A stretch of DNA of 37,600 nt from JBQTII01 sp052387905 (GTDB taxonomy: Bacteria; Actinomycetota; Actinomycetes; Sporichthyales; Sporichthyaceae). The notes beneath the pieces are model-generated. The model was given only the letters and a program-made list of their open reading frames with translations. It had not been told where the DNA came from and searched no databases. The position numbers were made by a program, and so were the translations under genes. Location of the stretch: positions 1 through 37,600 of the forward strand of contig JBQTIR010000052.1 of assembly GCA_052387905.1 (NCBI GenBank). The letters run 5' to 3'. Below are positions 8,182 through 15,867 of this stretch, piece after piece; the stretch's first letter is position 1; each line of letters opens with the position of its first letter.

Positions 8182-8816
8182 GGGGTCAGCACCAAGGCTC
8201 GCACCCGAGCCAGCGCGGGGCCGATCTGGGCGTCGATGCGCCCGGCGTCACACTCCACCACCGCACCGCCGGCTTCCACCGCGGCGTCGGCGACCACCAA
8301 CACGTCGCGACCGAGGTCGGTGGTGGTCACCAGGGCTGCACGGACCTGCTCGGCGTCACCGGGATGCAGTCGCACCGTCGCGGGGCGCCCACTCGGTGCG
8401 AGGTTCAATGCCCGGCGCAGGGCGTCCAACCCGGGTTCGGTCGCGACGCTGAGTTCGCGCCCGAGGAGCGTTTCGGTCAGGGTCAACGCCGCGTCGAGGA
8501 TGCTGTCGCGGACGTCCGCGCAGGCAGGAACGACGCGGTTCTCCCAGGTGGTGGCGGCAGCATCCAGGGCGGTCAGCGCCTGGCGAAGCGCTGCCAGTGC
8601 CGCGGCCAACTCGGCGTCCCGCGACTGCTGCTGGGCGGCGATCTCGGCTGCTGCCGCGAGTTCGCCCGCACGCCGTCCCTGCGCCCAGCCCACGGCGTAC
8701 CCCTGGGACTGCGCCGCCGTGCGCATTTCGCTGAGGCGCGCGGTCAGGACACTGGCCGGCCCGGGCAGTTCCTGGCCCCAGTCCGCCGCGAGGAAATCAG
8801 GAGATGAAGTCATCAT
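8178..8816 (-). CDS. fliH: Flagellar export ATPase regulator FliH
   Basis: FliH dimers bind and inhibit FliI and tether it to the C-ring. The 212-residue protein has an N-terminal region, a helical Ala/Gln-rich segment (GELAAAAEIAAQQQSRDAEL, about 51-70) and a C-terminal domain related to V-ATPase subunit E (LTLTETLLGRELS, LDALRRALNLAPSGRPATVR). The family is poorly conserved, so size, domain pattern and location between fliG and fliI support the call. The start overlaps the fliG end by 20 bp; ATG codons at 8816 and 8813 are both possible. Confidence 0.88.
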   Translation of the reverse strand: MMTSSPDFLAADWGQELPGPASVLTARLSEMRTAAQSQGYAVGWAQGRRAGELAAAAEIAAQQQSRDAELAAALAALRQALTALDAAATTWENRVVPACADVRDSILDAALTLTETLLGRELSVATEPGLDALRRALNLAPSGRPATVRLHPGDAEQVRAALVTTTDLGRDVLVVADAAVEAGGAVVECDAGRIDAQIGPALARVRALVLTP

Positions 8817-9810
8817 CGGACTCCCGTCGCATCACCAGGTCGCCGGATTCCTCCAGTGCCCGGATGGCCTGCACGATCTTGGCCTGGGACTCCTCGACGG
8901 TGCGCAGCCGGACCGGGCCGAGCAGGTCGATCTCCTCGATCAGGGTCTCGCCCGCCCGCTCGGACATGTTCCGGGTGATCTTGTCCTTGACCTCGTCGTC
9001 GACGCCTTTGAGAGCGGTGGCCAAGGTGGCGGTGTCGATCTGACGTAGCACCAGCTGCACGCTGCGGTCGTCGAGACCGACGATGTCCTTGAACATGAAC
9101 ATGTGGCTGCGGATCTCATCGGCCAGCGCGGGGTCGCGACCTTCCAGACCTTCCAGGATCAGCTTCTCTGTCGAGCGGTCCGCGCGGCTGATGATGTCGA
9201 CCAGCGGGGAGATCCCACCGACCTCGGAGAAGTCCGAGGACGCCAGGACCGAGAGCAGGCGGCGCTTGAGCGAGGCCTCGACGGCGGTGATGATCTCCGG
9301 TGACGTGCGGTCCATCACCGCGATGCGGTGCGCGACGTCGGCCTGCAACGCCGGCGACAGACCACCCAGGACCAGGGAGGCCGATTCGGCGCTCATGTGC
9401 GCGAGCACCAGCGCGATCGTCTGCGGGTGCTCGTCGCTGAGGTAGGACAGGATCTGGCGCGGGTCGGCCCGGTGCAGAAACTCGAAGGGGACCTCCTTCA
9501 TCGACGCGGAGATCCGGTCGATGATGCCTTCGGCGCGTCCTTCGCCGAGCGCAGAGCTCAACAGCTCCTTCGCGTACCGGACTCCGCCCTGCAGCACGAC
9601 CCGGCGCGCAGCGGCCATCTCACGGAACTCGGTGACCACCTGGTCGGCCAGGTCGGGATCGACGTGCTGCAGCCGCACGACCTCGGCCATGACGGCCTCG
9701 ACCTCGACCTCGCGCATCTCGGAGAGGATCCGCGCGGAGTCCTGGCGCGGGACCTGCATGAGCAGGATCGCGGCCTTGGTCACGCCGGCCATGGCGGCGA
9801 TATCGCTCAT
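8797..9810 (-). CDS. fliG: Flagellar motor switch protein FliG
   Basis: FliG is the C-ring component that contacts MotA and transmits torque. The 337-residue product shows the N-terminal FliF-binding domain (MAGVTKAAILLMQVPRQDSA), the middle FliM-binding domain with the hallmark EHPQTIALVLAHM, and the C-terminal torque domain (DDRSVQLVLRQIDTATLATA, then KDKITRNMSERAGETLIEEI) with its charged ridge residues. The ATG at 9810 has GGTGA about 5 nt upstream. An 85-bp gap separates it from fliF, unlike the tight junctions elsewhere in the operon; that gap carries a degenerate copy of a repeat element described separately. Confidence 0.97.
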   Translation of the reverse strand: MSDIAAMAGVTKAAILLMQVPRQDSARILSEMREVEVEAVMAEVVRLQHVDPDLADQVVTEFREMAAARRVVLQGGVRYAKELLSSALGEGRAEGIIDRISASMKEVPFEFLHRADPRQILSYLSDEHPQTIALVLAHMSAESASLVLGGLSPALQADVAHRIAVMDRTSPEIITAVEASLKRRLLSVLASSDFSEVGGISPLVDIISRADRSTEKLILEGLEGRDPALADEIRSHMFMFKDIVGLDDRSVQLVLRQIDTATLATALKGVDDEVKDKITRNMSERAGETLIEEIDLLGPVRLRTVEESQAKIVQAIRALEESGDLVMRRESDDDFIS

Positions 9811-9877
9811 CGAGTCACCGCCGCGGCCAGACGCCGATGATGCCGCGTCCTCGCGGGGACCGATTCGGCGCCGATCA

Positions 9878-9898
9878 TGAGCTCACTGCGTTCACTCA
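9878..9898 (-). repeat. Degenerate GAGCGAGCGCAGCGAGC-type junction repeat
   Basis: Read on the minus strand, GAGTGAACGCAGTGAGC begins at the fliF stop codon (TGAGTGAAC...). It matches 14 of 17 bases of the repeat at the end of the ABC-transporter ATPase gene (25672-25693). In both places the element starts with the TGA stop codon of the gene before it. It fills part of the only sizeable gap between fliF and fliG. Confidence 0.4.
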
Positions 9899-11485
9899 TG
9901 AGGTGCGCCGGTCAGCGAGCCAACCGCGCAGCAACTGCGCGACCTCGTCGGGCTGGGCCTTGACCAGTTCACCGACGTCGTCGCGCGCCACCACGGCCGC
10001 CGAGGTCGGCAGTTCGCGGCGATCGGCACCGTCACCGCCACCGGCCGAGACCAGCTCGCGACGGTCGGCGTCGGCAAGGGCCCGTTGCAGGGACTCGATC
10101 TCCGCGCGGTCCGTCGCCACTCGGGACGCGCCCTTGAGGCTGCGCCGCAGGAACAGCCCGATCAACAGCATGGCGATCGCGATACCGAGCCATTTCAGCC
10201 CGGAGGTGATCATGGAGGTGCGCGCGGCGGCGGCGTCGGCCTTCTTGGCCGCCTCCAGCTCCTCGGCTGCCGAGGCCAGCGCGGTGGTGTCGAAAGGCAT
10301 CGAGTCGACGACCACGGTGTCGCCCCGGTCAGCATTCAGCCCCACGGCGGAGGAGACCAAGGCCTCGATCTGAGAGGCGTTTACCTTGGCCGCGGTGGTC
10401 TGGTCGAGCAGGACGGCGACGTTCAGCTTGCGCACCGCACCCGGCGCGGACGAGCGCTCCTCGACGACGCGGTCCAGCGCGTTGTTCTGGGTCGCACTGG
10501 TTTTCTCGTACTCCCCGGTGCCGCCGGCGCCACCCGGCACGGCGATGTTGTCCGGGCCGAGCACACCGCCGGTGGGCGTGCCGGAGCCGGTGAAGGTCTC
10601 CGTCGTCGTGCTGCCGGCGATCGGCTTGGTCGCGGAGTCGGTGAACTTCTCCGTCGTGGTCTTGGTCTGGTCGAAATCCAGGTCGGCGGTCAGTCGCACC
10701 TCGGAGTGCCCGGATCCGACGACCCGGTCGATCATCGCCTGCAGCGAGAGTGCGACGCGGGTCTCGTAGTCGCGGGTCTGCTGCGCGCGAGTCTCCGCGG
10801 CGGCACCGCCGCTCGGGTCGTTGCCCGCGGAGAGCACCCGGCCGCTCGCATCGGCAACGGTGACTGCGGCCGGCTCCATCCCTTCGACGGCGGAGGAGAC
10901 CAGGTTGACCACGGCCTGCACCTGAGCACCGCTCAGATCACGCCCGGGTGCGGTGGCCACCAGCACCGAGGCCTTGGGCTTGTCGCTGGTGCGGGTGAAT
11001 ACACCCTTCTCCGGTAGCGCCAGGTGCACCACCGCGGTGGATACCCCGTCGATTCCCTTGACCGTGGCCGCGAGCTCGCCCTCCAGTGCGCGGCGGTAGG
11101 CGACCTGCTGCTGGAACTTCGAGGTCGTGATGCCCTGCTTGTCCAGCAGTCCCCAGCCCGTCGAGCCCCCCGTGGGCGCGAGGCCCTTGCCGCTCATGGC
11201 GAGGCGGGTGTCGTACACCGCGGACTGCGGCACCAGGATCGTCGTGCCGCCCTCGGTCAGCTGGTAGGGCGTGCCGGCTGAATTGAGTTGGTCGACGATT
11301 GCGCTGGCATCGGCCGCGACCAGATCGGTGAACAGCGGTGCGAAGGTGGGCTTGGTCGCCCATCCGGTGAACAGGTAGCCGCCCACCAGCACGGCGACGA
11401 CCGCGACGGCGGCGACGACCTTCTGGGTGGCAGTCATGGCCGCAACGGTGCGGCGACCTCGATCAAGGGCCGGTGACATGGCCAT
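9896..11485 (-). CDS. fliF: Flagellar MS-ring protein FliF
   Basis: FliF builds the membrane-embedded MS-ring on which the flagellum assembles. The 529-residue protein has TM1 (about 20-46, KVVAAVAVVAVLVGGYLFTG), the RBM1/RBM2 ring-building motifs (PLFTDLVAADASAIVDQLNS, GVSTAVVHLALPEKGVFTRT), a Thr/Gly-rich insertion around 290-325 (usually the beta-collar and RBM3 linker), TM2 (LKWLGIAIAMLLIGLFLRRS, about 434-453) and a C-terminal FliG-binding tail (ELVKAQPDEVAQLLRGWLAD). Its ATG shares one base with the fliE stop. Length is near the family norm (about 530-560). Confidence 0.96.
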   Translation of the reverse strand: MAMSPALDRGRRTVAAMTATQKVVAAVAVVAVLVGGYLFTGWATKPTFAPLFTDLVAADASAIVDQLNSAGTPYQLTEGGTTILVPQSAVYDTRLAMSGKGLAPTGGSTGWGLLDKQGITTSKFQQQVAYRRALEGELAATVKGIDGVSTAVVHLALPEKGVFTRTSDKPKASVLVATAPGRDLSGAQVQAVVNLVSSAVEGMEPAAVTVADASGRVLSAGNDPSGGAAAETRAQQTRDYETRVALSLQAMIDRVVGSGHSEVRLTADLDFDQTKTTTEKFTDSATKPIAGSTTTETFTGSGTPTGGVLGPDNIAVPGGAGGTGEYEKTSATQNNALDRVVEERSSAPGAVRKLNVAVLLDQTTAAKVNASQIEALVSSAVGLNADRGDTVVVDSMPFDTTALASAAEELEAAKKADAAAARTSMITSGLKWLGIAIAMLLIGLFLRRSLKGASRVATDRAEIESLQRALADADRRELVSAGGGDGADRRELPTSAAVVARDDVGELVKAQPDEVAQLLRGWLADRRTS

Positions 11486-11796
11486 CAGAGGGGCATTCGC
11501 ATGATGTCGTTGAAGGCCTCGACGGCCTTGTTGCGGATTGCCACGGTGAGCTCGGTGGCCAACTGGGCCTGCGTCGCGGCAATCGTGTAGTCGTGGACGT
11601 CGGTGAGCTCACCGGTGGCCGCCTGGACCGCGAGCCCGTCGGCCTTGTGCTGGGCGGCGGCCACCGACTCAAGCCCGGCACCGAGCATCGAGGCGAAGGA
11701 CTCGCCTGCGGCCTGCGTCCCGGACGGCGCGATACCGGCCGCGCTCGGCGCAATGATCGGATTGATTGCCGTGAACCCGATGGGGGCGATGGTCAT
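11485..11796 (-). CDS. fliE: Flagellar MS-ring/rod junction protein FliE
   Basis: FliE links the MS-ring to the proximal rod and is the first exported rod-associated protein. The 103-residue product has the family's C-terminal signature ATQAQLATELTVAIRNKAVE, then AFNDIMRMPL, and a Gly/Ala-rich N-terminus (ESFASMLGAGLESV). No strong ribosome site is seen; the ATG stands 4 nt after the flgC stop, so coupled translation is likely. Position between flgC and fliF is the standard one. Confidence 0.93.
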   Translation of the reverse strand: MTIAPIGFTAINPIIAPSAAGIAPSGTQAAGESFASMLGAGLESVAAAQHKADGLAVQAATGELTDVHDYTIAATQAQLATELTVAIRNKAVEAFNDIMRMPL

Positions 11797-11800
11797 GAGG

Positions 11801-12202
11801 TCAGCGTCCGATCTGGATAGCGGCCGCGTAGGCGTCCTTGGCCCGGTCCACCACGGCCAGGCTTGCCTGGTATCCGCGTTGAGCCATCATCAGTTGGGTC
11901 ATCTGAGCGGCGAGGTCGATCTCGGGGTAGCGCACGTATCCGGCCTCGTCGGCGAGCGGGTGCCCGGGTTCGAAGACCAGGCGCCCCACCGCATCGCCCT
12001 GGGCGATCCCGGCGACCTCGACGCCGCCGGTGCCGCTGCCGTAGTCGACCGAGCGGGCGATGACGAACTTCGCCCGGAAGGCCTCCGAATCCGTCGGGCG
12101 CACCGTGTTGACGTTGGCGATGTTGTCCGCGATGGCATCGAGCCACTTGCGGTGCACGGTGACACCCGAGCCGGCGATGCCGAATGCTCCGAAAAGGCCC
12201 AT
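11801..12202 (-). CDS. flgC: Flagellar proximal rod protein FlgC
   Basis: FlgC is a proximal rod subunit. The 133-residue product has the rod N-terminal motif (FGIAGSGVTVHRKWLDAIAD, then NIANVNT) and the C-terminal rod/hook signature YPEIDLAAQMTQLMMAQRGY, then QASLAVVDRAKDAYAAAIQIG. The middle replaces the usual NTP.Y.R motif with VRPTDSEAFRAKFVIA, a normal variant in Actinobacteria. The ATG comes one base after the flgB stop (TGACATG), so it is translationally coupled to flgB. Confidence 0.94.
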   Translation of the reverse strand: MGLFGAFGIAGSGVTVHRKWLDAIADNIANVNTVRPTDSEAFRAKFVIARSVDYGSGTGGVEVAGIAQGDAVGRLVFEPGHPLADEAGYVRYPEIDLAAQMTQLMMAQRGYQASLAVVDRAKDAYAAAIQIGR

Positions 12203-12203
12203 G

Positions 12204-12548
12204 TCACTGGGTCCGCATCGAGGTGCGCAGCACGGAGAACTCGTGGTCGGCGGCGCGCAGCATCAGCGAGTAACGCAGGCCGGTGTCGACGTTGAGCAGC
12301 GTCTCGCGGTCCAGGTTGACGTTGTTCCCGTCGGTGCGAGTGGGCTCGAGCGAGCGGGCCACGGTGTGCTCCACCCGGCCGGTGCCGCCGGCGGTGAGTG
12401 CCGAGCTCAGGGCGTTCTCGAACTCCACCCGTCCGGCCAGGAAGCCTGGGGTGTTGATGTTGGCAATGTTGTCGGCAACGACGCGCTGGCGCGCGGCCAA
12501 ACCGGACAGCGCACTACGGATCGCCGTCATCGCGGGGTCGTCGAACAC
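12204..12548 (-). CDS. flgB: Flagellar proximal rod protein FlgB
   Basis: FlgB is the first proximal rod subunit and this is the first gene of the operon. I start it at GTG 12548 (product M-FDDPAMTAIRSALSG..., 114 residues) because GGGAG lies 7 nt upstream and the result matches normal FlgB length. A longer open frame to 12704 would add 52 Arg/Pro-rich residues with no family resemblance. The motif ARQRVVADNIANINTPGF is the rod-protein signature. The C-terminal part (TLLNVDTGLRYSLMLRAADH) is also typical. A possible sigma-28-like promoter lies about 70 bp upstream. Confidence 0.92.
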   Translation of the reverse strand: MFDDPAMTAIRSALSGLAARQRVVADNIANINTPGFLAGRVEFENALSSALTAGGTGRVEHTVARSLEPTRTDGNNVNLDRETLLNVDTGLRYSLMLRAADHEFSVLRTSMRTQ

Positions 12549-12620
12549 GGACTCGCTCCCAGGTGATGCGGTGGGGTCGCCGATCCGTGGCGTGAGGCGA
12601 GCCATCCTGGCTCGGGTTCC

Positions 12621-12647
12621 TTGTCGGCAGCGCAGCTCGGGACATGA
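12621..12647 (-). promoter_or_regulatory. Possible FliA/WhiG (sigma-28) promoter of the flagellar operon
   Basis: On the minus strand GCCGACAA (12628-12621) matches the sigma-28 -10 consensus GCCGATAA at seven of eight bases. A 15-bp spacer upstream leads to TCAT (12647-12644), a poor match to TAAA (2 of 4). The start of transcription would fall near 12614, about 66 nt before flgB. The weak -35 keeps confidence low. Confidence 0.3.
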
Positions 12648-12697
12648 GCCGTGGGCCCGAGGTCTGCGAGCCGCGCGGTGAGGTTCTGCAGCCGGCC

Positions 12698-12880
12698 TGC
12701 ACAAGGGGATGACCTCCCGTTTGGCCGGCCATTCAGGTCGGCAAGATCAGGACCAAGGGCCCTGTGCGGAAGACTTCCGGCGGCGTTTGATGGGTGGTGC
12801 CGGTGGCGGCCGGCCGGTCCCCTTGTGGCGGGCGCGCGAAAGCAGGGCCCGGGTCTCGCGACAAGACCCGGGCCCCTTCC
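12698..12880 (+). ncRNA. Candidate structured RNA ending in a strong hairpin
   Basis: This stretch has no plausible gene but strong pairing potential. CACAAGGGGA (12700-12709) pairs perfectly with TCCCCTTGTG (12818-12827). Inside it, GGCCGGCC (12723-12730) can pair with GGCCGGCC (12808-12815), and CGGA/TCCG (12767-12779) forms a small internal hairpin. Eighteen bases downstream is a perfect 12-bp terminator-like stem (12845-12875). A closed, multi-stem body followed by a terminator is the usual layout of an independent small RNA. I do not recognise a known class: no SRP GGAAG loop core, no 6C loops, no c-di-GMP aptamer core. It could instead be part of the flagellar leader on the other strand. 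GC-rich DNA gives chance stems, so this stays tentative. Confidence 0.35.
12845..12875. terminator. Strong bidirectional hairpin between flagellar operon and kinase gene
   Basis: GGGCCCGGGTCT (12845-12856) and AGACCCGGGCCC (12864-12875) form a perfect 12-bp stem with a 7-nt loop. On the plus strand it is followed by CTTCC, on the minus strand by TGCTTTCG. There is no long T-run, but actinobacterial terminators often lack one. No protein gene ends nearby on the plus strand, which is why I suspect it closes a small RNA transcript or insulates the two divergent operons. Confidence 0.6.
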
Positions 12881-12937
12881 GTGGGGGAGGTCGGTGATGG
12901 TCGCGACCGTGTGGCGCCCGCAATCGCGCCGCCCCTC

Positions 12938-12952
12938 TACCGTGGACCTGTG
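12938..12952 (+). promoter_or_regulatory. Probable leaderless promoter of the DevS-like kinase
   Basis: TACCGT at 12938-12943 matches the TANNNT -10 pattern and is followed by exactly six bases before GTG at 12950, so transcription would start on the first base of the start codon. There is no Shine-Dalgarno sequence before GTG 12950 or ATG 12953, which agrees with a leaderless message. No clear -35 is visible. Confidence 0.45.
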
Positions 12953-14710
12953 ATGGCGGACCAGCGTGGGACACCTGGCGATGGCCACGGATCCGGCCAC
13001 CCCTACGGGGCGGTCTCACCCCGCCTCGAGCTCGACCAGTTGCTCGGCCAACTCGTTGAGCGTGCCCGTGACGTCCGCGCAGCGCACCATCGACTGCAGG
13101 GCCTGCTGGAGGCCAATTCGGCGATCATCGGTGACCTCTCGCTCACTGTGGTGCTGCGCCGCATCGTCGAGGCGGCCTGTGGCCTCGTGCAGGCCGGCTA
13201 CGGCGCTCTCGGAGTGCTGGCACCCGGTGGTGGCCTCGCGGAGTTCATCCACGTCGGCATGGATGCCGGTGCCGTGGCCCGGATCGGGCGCCTGCCCACG
13301 GGCGGGGGCCTGTTGGGTGCACTGATCGATGACCCCCGCCCGATCCGCCTCGCCAAGATCGGGTCCGACGCCCGCTCGGTCGGCTTTCCCGCCGGCCATC
13401 CCCCGATGTCGAGCTTTCTCGGTGTGCCGATCCGCGTGCGTGACGAGGTGTTCGGCAACCTCTACCTCTCCGAATCCGCCGCCGGTGAGTTCAGTGCCGA
13501 GGATGAGCAGATGGTGATCGCCCTGGCCGCGACGGCCGGTGTGGTCATCGAGAATGCCCGGCTCTTCGAGGCCGCTCAGCGTCGGCAGCGCTGGCTGGAG
13601 TCCTCGGTGCAGATCACCAGGGACCTGATCTCGCCGAGCGCGGGTGATCCGCTGATCCGCATCGCCGAGGGCGCGCGGGCGATCGCCGACGCGGACATCG
13701 CGACCGTCGTACTGCCGGGCACGTCGGCGGGGGAGTTGCGTATCGAGGTCGCTGCGGGTGCCCGCGCCCAGGCGCTCAGCGGTGTGGTGTTCCCGATGCA
13801 GGGCACCCTCGCTGAGGCGGTCTTCGCCAAGCGCATTCCGATCCTGCTTGCCGACGCCGGCGCGTCAGGGTCCTACACGGTGCACCTGCGCTCGGCGCTC
13901 GATGTCGGCCCGGTGATGGCGGCGCCGTTGCTCGGCGCGGACGGCATCCGCGGTGTGCTCACCCTGGGTCGCCTGTCCGGGCGCGCGATCTTCGATGCCG
14001 AGGACCTCAACCTCGCCACCAGCTTCGCCAACCACGCCGCGCTGGCCCTCGAGCTGGTCGACGCCCGAACCGACCATCAGCGTATGGAACTGCTGGAGGA
14101 CCGCGATCGCATCGCGCGCGATCTGCACGACCACGTCATCGCGCGGTTGTTCGCCGCAGGGATGTCCCTGCAGGCCGTGGCCGTCGGCCTGGACGGCGAC
14201 GAACGCGGGCGCCGGGTTGCCGAGGTGGTCGAGGACCTTGACGCGACGATGTCGGCGATCCGCACCTCGATCTTCGGGCTGCGCGGCGCCCTCGGCCCCG
14301 GCGGCGGCCCCTCGCTGCGTGAGCGGATTCTGGAGGTGGTCGGTGAGGTGACCCCACTGTTGTCCCGCCCGCCCACCGTGCACTTCAGTGGCCCCACGGA
14401 CACCGGCGCCGACGAGGAGATCGTCGCGGACCTGGTCGCGGTCGCCCGCGAGTCGTTGACGAACGTCGCGCGTCATGCGGGCGCCGACCGGGTCGAGCTT
14501 CGGTTGGATGCGCGCTCGAACACGCTCACTCTCGAGGTGCTCGACGATGGCGTTGGGCTCGGCGCGAACACCCGGCGCAGCGGGCTGGCCAACCTGCGTC
14601 GACGCGCGCAGAGCAGGGGAGGGCAGTTCGAGGTGGGCCCGGCACCTGCGGGACACTGCCCGAACAACAGGGAAGGGACGCATCTGCGATGGACGATTCC
14701 GCTGCGCTGA
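12950..14710 (+). CDS. DevS/DosT-like GAF-GAF sensor histidine kinase
   Basis: The 586-residue protein has the DevS/DosT layout: two GAF domains (about 50-210 and 215-370), a HisKA_3 dimerisation helix with phospho-acceptor His393 in RIARDLHDHVIARLFAAGMS, and an HATPase domain with N box (ESLTNVARHAG, Asn505), G1 DDGVGLG (532-538) and G2 SGLANL (544-549). In Mycobacterium tuberculosis DevS the haem of GAF-A is held by His149 and His395 is phosphorylated; here a histidine falls at 150 in GFPAGHPPMSSFLGVPIRVR and the phospho-site at 393. It therefore probably senses O2, NO or CO through haem. The GTG at 12950 is chosen for the leaderless promoter; an open frame extends to 12794 without family resemblance. 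The gene overlaps its response regulator by 22 bp. Confidence 0.9.
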   Translation: MMADQRGTPGDGHGSGHPYGAVSPRLELDQLLGQLVERARDVRAAHHRLQGLLEANSAIIGDLSLTVVLRRIVEAACGLVQAGYGALGVLAPGGGLAEFIHVGMDAGAVARIGRLPTGGGLLGALIDDPRPIRLAKIGSDARSVGFPAGHPPMSSFLGVPIRVRDEVFGNLYLSESAAGEFSAEDEQMVIALAATAGVVIENARLFEAAQRRQRWLESSVQITRDLISPSAGDPLIRIAEGARAIADADIATVVLPGTSAGELRIEVAAGARAQALSGVVFPMQGTLAEAVFAKRIPILLADAGASGSYTVHLRSALDVGPVMAAPLLGADGIRGVLTLGRLSGRAIFDAEDLNLATSFANHAALALELVDARTDHQRMELLEDRDRIARDLHDHVIARLFAAGMSLQAVAVGLDGDERGRRVAEVVEDLDATMSAIRTSIFGLRGALGPGGGPSLRERILEVVGEVTPLLSRPPTVHFSGPTDTGADEEIVADLVAVARESLTNVARHAGADRVELRLDARSNTLTLEVLDDGVGLGANTRRSGLANLRRRAQSRGGQFEVGPAPAGHCPNNREGTHLRWTIPLR

Positions 14711-15378
14711 GCTCACCTGGGGACGAGGAGGGCGTGGAGAAGATCACCGTCTTCCTCCTCGACGATCACGAGATCGTGCGACGGGGCATCGCCGACCTGC
14801 TCGGGTCGGCCCCGGACATCGAGGTGGTCGGGGATGCCGGGACTGCGGCGCAGGCCCTCGCGCGAATCACGGCACTGCGCCCCCACGTGGCGGTGCTCGA
14901 CGCCCGCCTGCCCGACGGCAGCGGCATCGACGTGTGCCGCGACATCCGCTCCGCACTGCCGGGCACGCGGTGCCTGATCCTCACCAGCTACGACGACAAC
15001 GATGCCCTGTTCGCCGCGGTGATGGCCGGTGCGTCGGGGTATCTGCTCAAGGAGATTCGTGGTTCAGGCCTGCTCGACGCGATCCGCCAGGTCGCGGCGG
15101 GTAAGTCCTTGCTCGACCCTGCGGTCACCGGCCGCCTGCTGGATCGCCTGCGCGACGGCGCTCCGACCGACCCTCGCCTGGCCTCATTGACCGAGCGCGA
15201 GCGGGAGATCCTCGCGCTGATCGCCGATGGGATGACGAATCGTCAGATCGGAGAACGGTTGTTCCTGGCGGAGAAGACGGTGAAGAACTACGTCTCGACC
15301 ATGTTGGCCAAGCTCGGCATGGAGCGGCGCACCCAGGCTGCGGTGTTCGGTGCCGAAGTCAAGCGCCCGAGCAACTGA
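14689..15378 (+). CDS. DevR/DosR-like NarL-family response regulator
   Basis: Partner of the preceding kinase. The product has a receiver domain with acidic pocket LLDDHE, phospho-acceptor Asp71 in VAVLDARLPDGSGIDVCRDI, switch Thr/Ser in CLILTSYDDND and Lys in GYLLKEI, then a LuxR/NarL helix-turn-helix (LTEREREILALIADGMTNRQ, IGERLFLAEKTVKNYVSTML, AKLGMERRTQAAVF). The last segment is nearly the same as in mycobacterial DosR. The ATG at 14689 gives 229 residues; GTG 14734 would match the DosR N-terminus better and makes the Asp residue 56 (54 in DosR), but the GAGGAG before it is only 2-3 nt away. DosR activates dormancy genes under hypoxia or NO. No clear DosR-type palindrome was found in the window. 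Confidence 0.9.
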   Translation: MDDSAALSSPGDEEGVEKITVFLLDDHEIVRRGIADLLGSAPDIEVVGDAGTAAQALARITALRPHVAVLDARLPDGSGIDVCRDIRSALPGTRCLILTSYDDNDALFAAVMAGASGYLLKEIRGSGLLDAIRQVAAGKSLLDPAVTGRLLDRLRDGAPTDPRLASLTEREREILALIADGMTNRQIGERLFLAEKTVKNYVSTMLAKLGMERRTQAAVFGAEVKRPSN

Positions 15379-15515
15379 CTCAGGTGACTCGCCGAAACAC
15401 CGCGGGTGAAGTGCTGCACGCAGGCCCAGGGTCTGCGGTCGTCCTCGCGGCTGTGTTCCACTAGCGCGAAGTCGAGACCTGGACCCGATCACGCAGCCGG
15501 GGCAGTTCGCCGATG

Positions 15516-15839
15516 TCAGTGGCCACGCCCGATGCGGCGCACTATCCCCCATCGTGACGACCTAGGGGAATCCGAAACCAGGTGTGGGGCCGCGGTGCGC
15601 ACCATGGCGACGACCTGCGCCGCGCGGGGGTTCACCAGCACCTCCTCGCCGAGGCGGATCGTCGGGACGGTCTCGTTGCCGCCGGCCCACTGGCGGACGA
15701 AGGCAGCCGCTGTCGGGTCCTGACGGATGTCGATCTCGTCGAAGCCGACCCCGGCCTTGCGCAGCCCCCGACGTAGCGACACGCAGAACGGGCACCCGGG
15801 ACGGGTGTACATCTGCACTCGCAGATCTGGGCTGCTCAT
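15516..15839 (-). CDS. Glutaredoxin-like (mycoredoxin-type) thiol-disulfide protein
   Basis: A 107-residue thioredoxin-fold protein with active site Cys16-Pro-Phe-Cys19 in QMYTRPGCPFCVSLRRGLRK, the cis-Pro loop (NETVPTIRLGEEVLVNP) and a helical end. The size and the motif fit the NrdH/mycoredoxin group of Actinobacteria, which reduce mycothiol mixed disulfides. The ATG at 15839 has GAAGG upstream; a longer frame to 15902 lacks support. It is the last gene of the leftward rhodanese-DsrE2 operon, 28 bp after dsrE2, so it may reduce persulfides or mixed disulfides on the sulfur carriers. The 137 bp to the convergent devR-like gene show only weak hairpins. Confidence 0.82.
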   Translation of the reverse strand: MSSPDLRVQMYTRPGCPFCVSLRRGLRKAGVGFDEIDIRQDPTAAAFVRQWAGGNETVPTIRLGEEVLVNPRAAQVVAMVRTAAPHLVSDSPRSSRWGIVRRIGRGH

Positions 15840-15867
15840 GGCTGTTGCCTTCCCGGTCGATCGTCCC

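Noticed and set aside
12549..12704. Long N-terminal form of FlgB
   Set aside because: The added residues are Arg/Pro-rich without homology, and GTG 12548 has a good ribosome site and gives normal family length.
12755..12775. Resemblance to a c-di-GMP riboswitch (CGCACAGGGC on the minus strand)
   Set aside because: Only a short piece of the conserved core is present; the tetraloop receptor and the second conserved block are missing.
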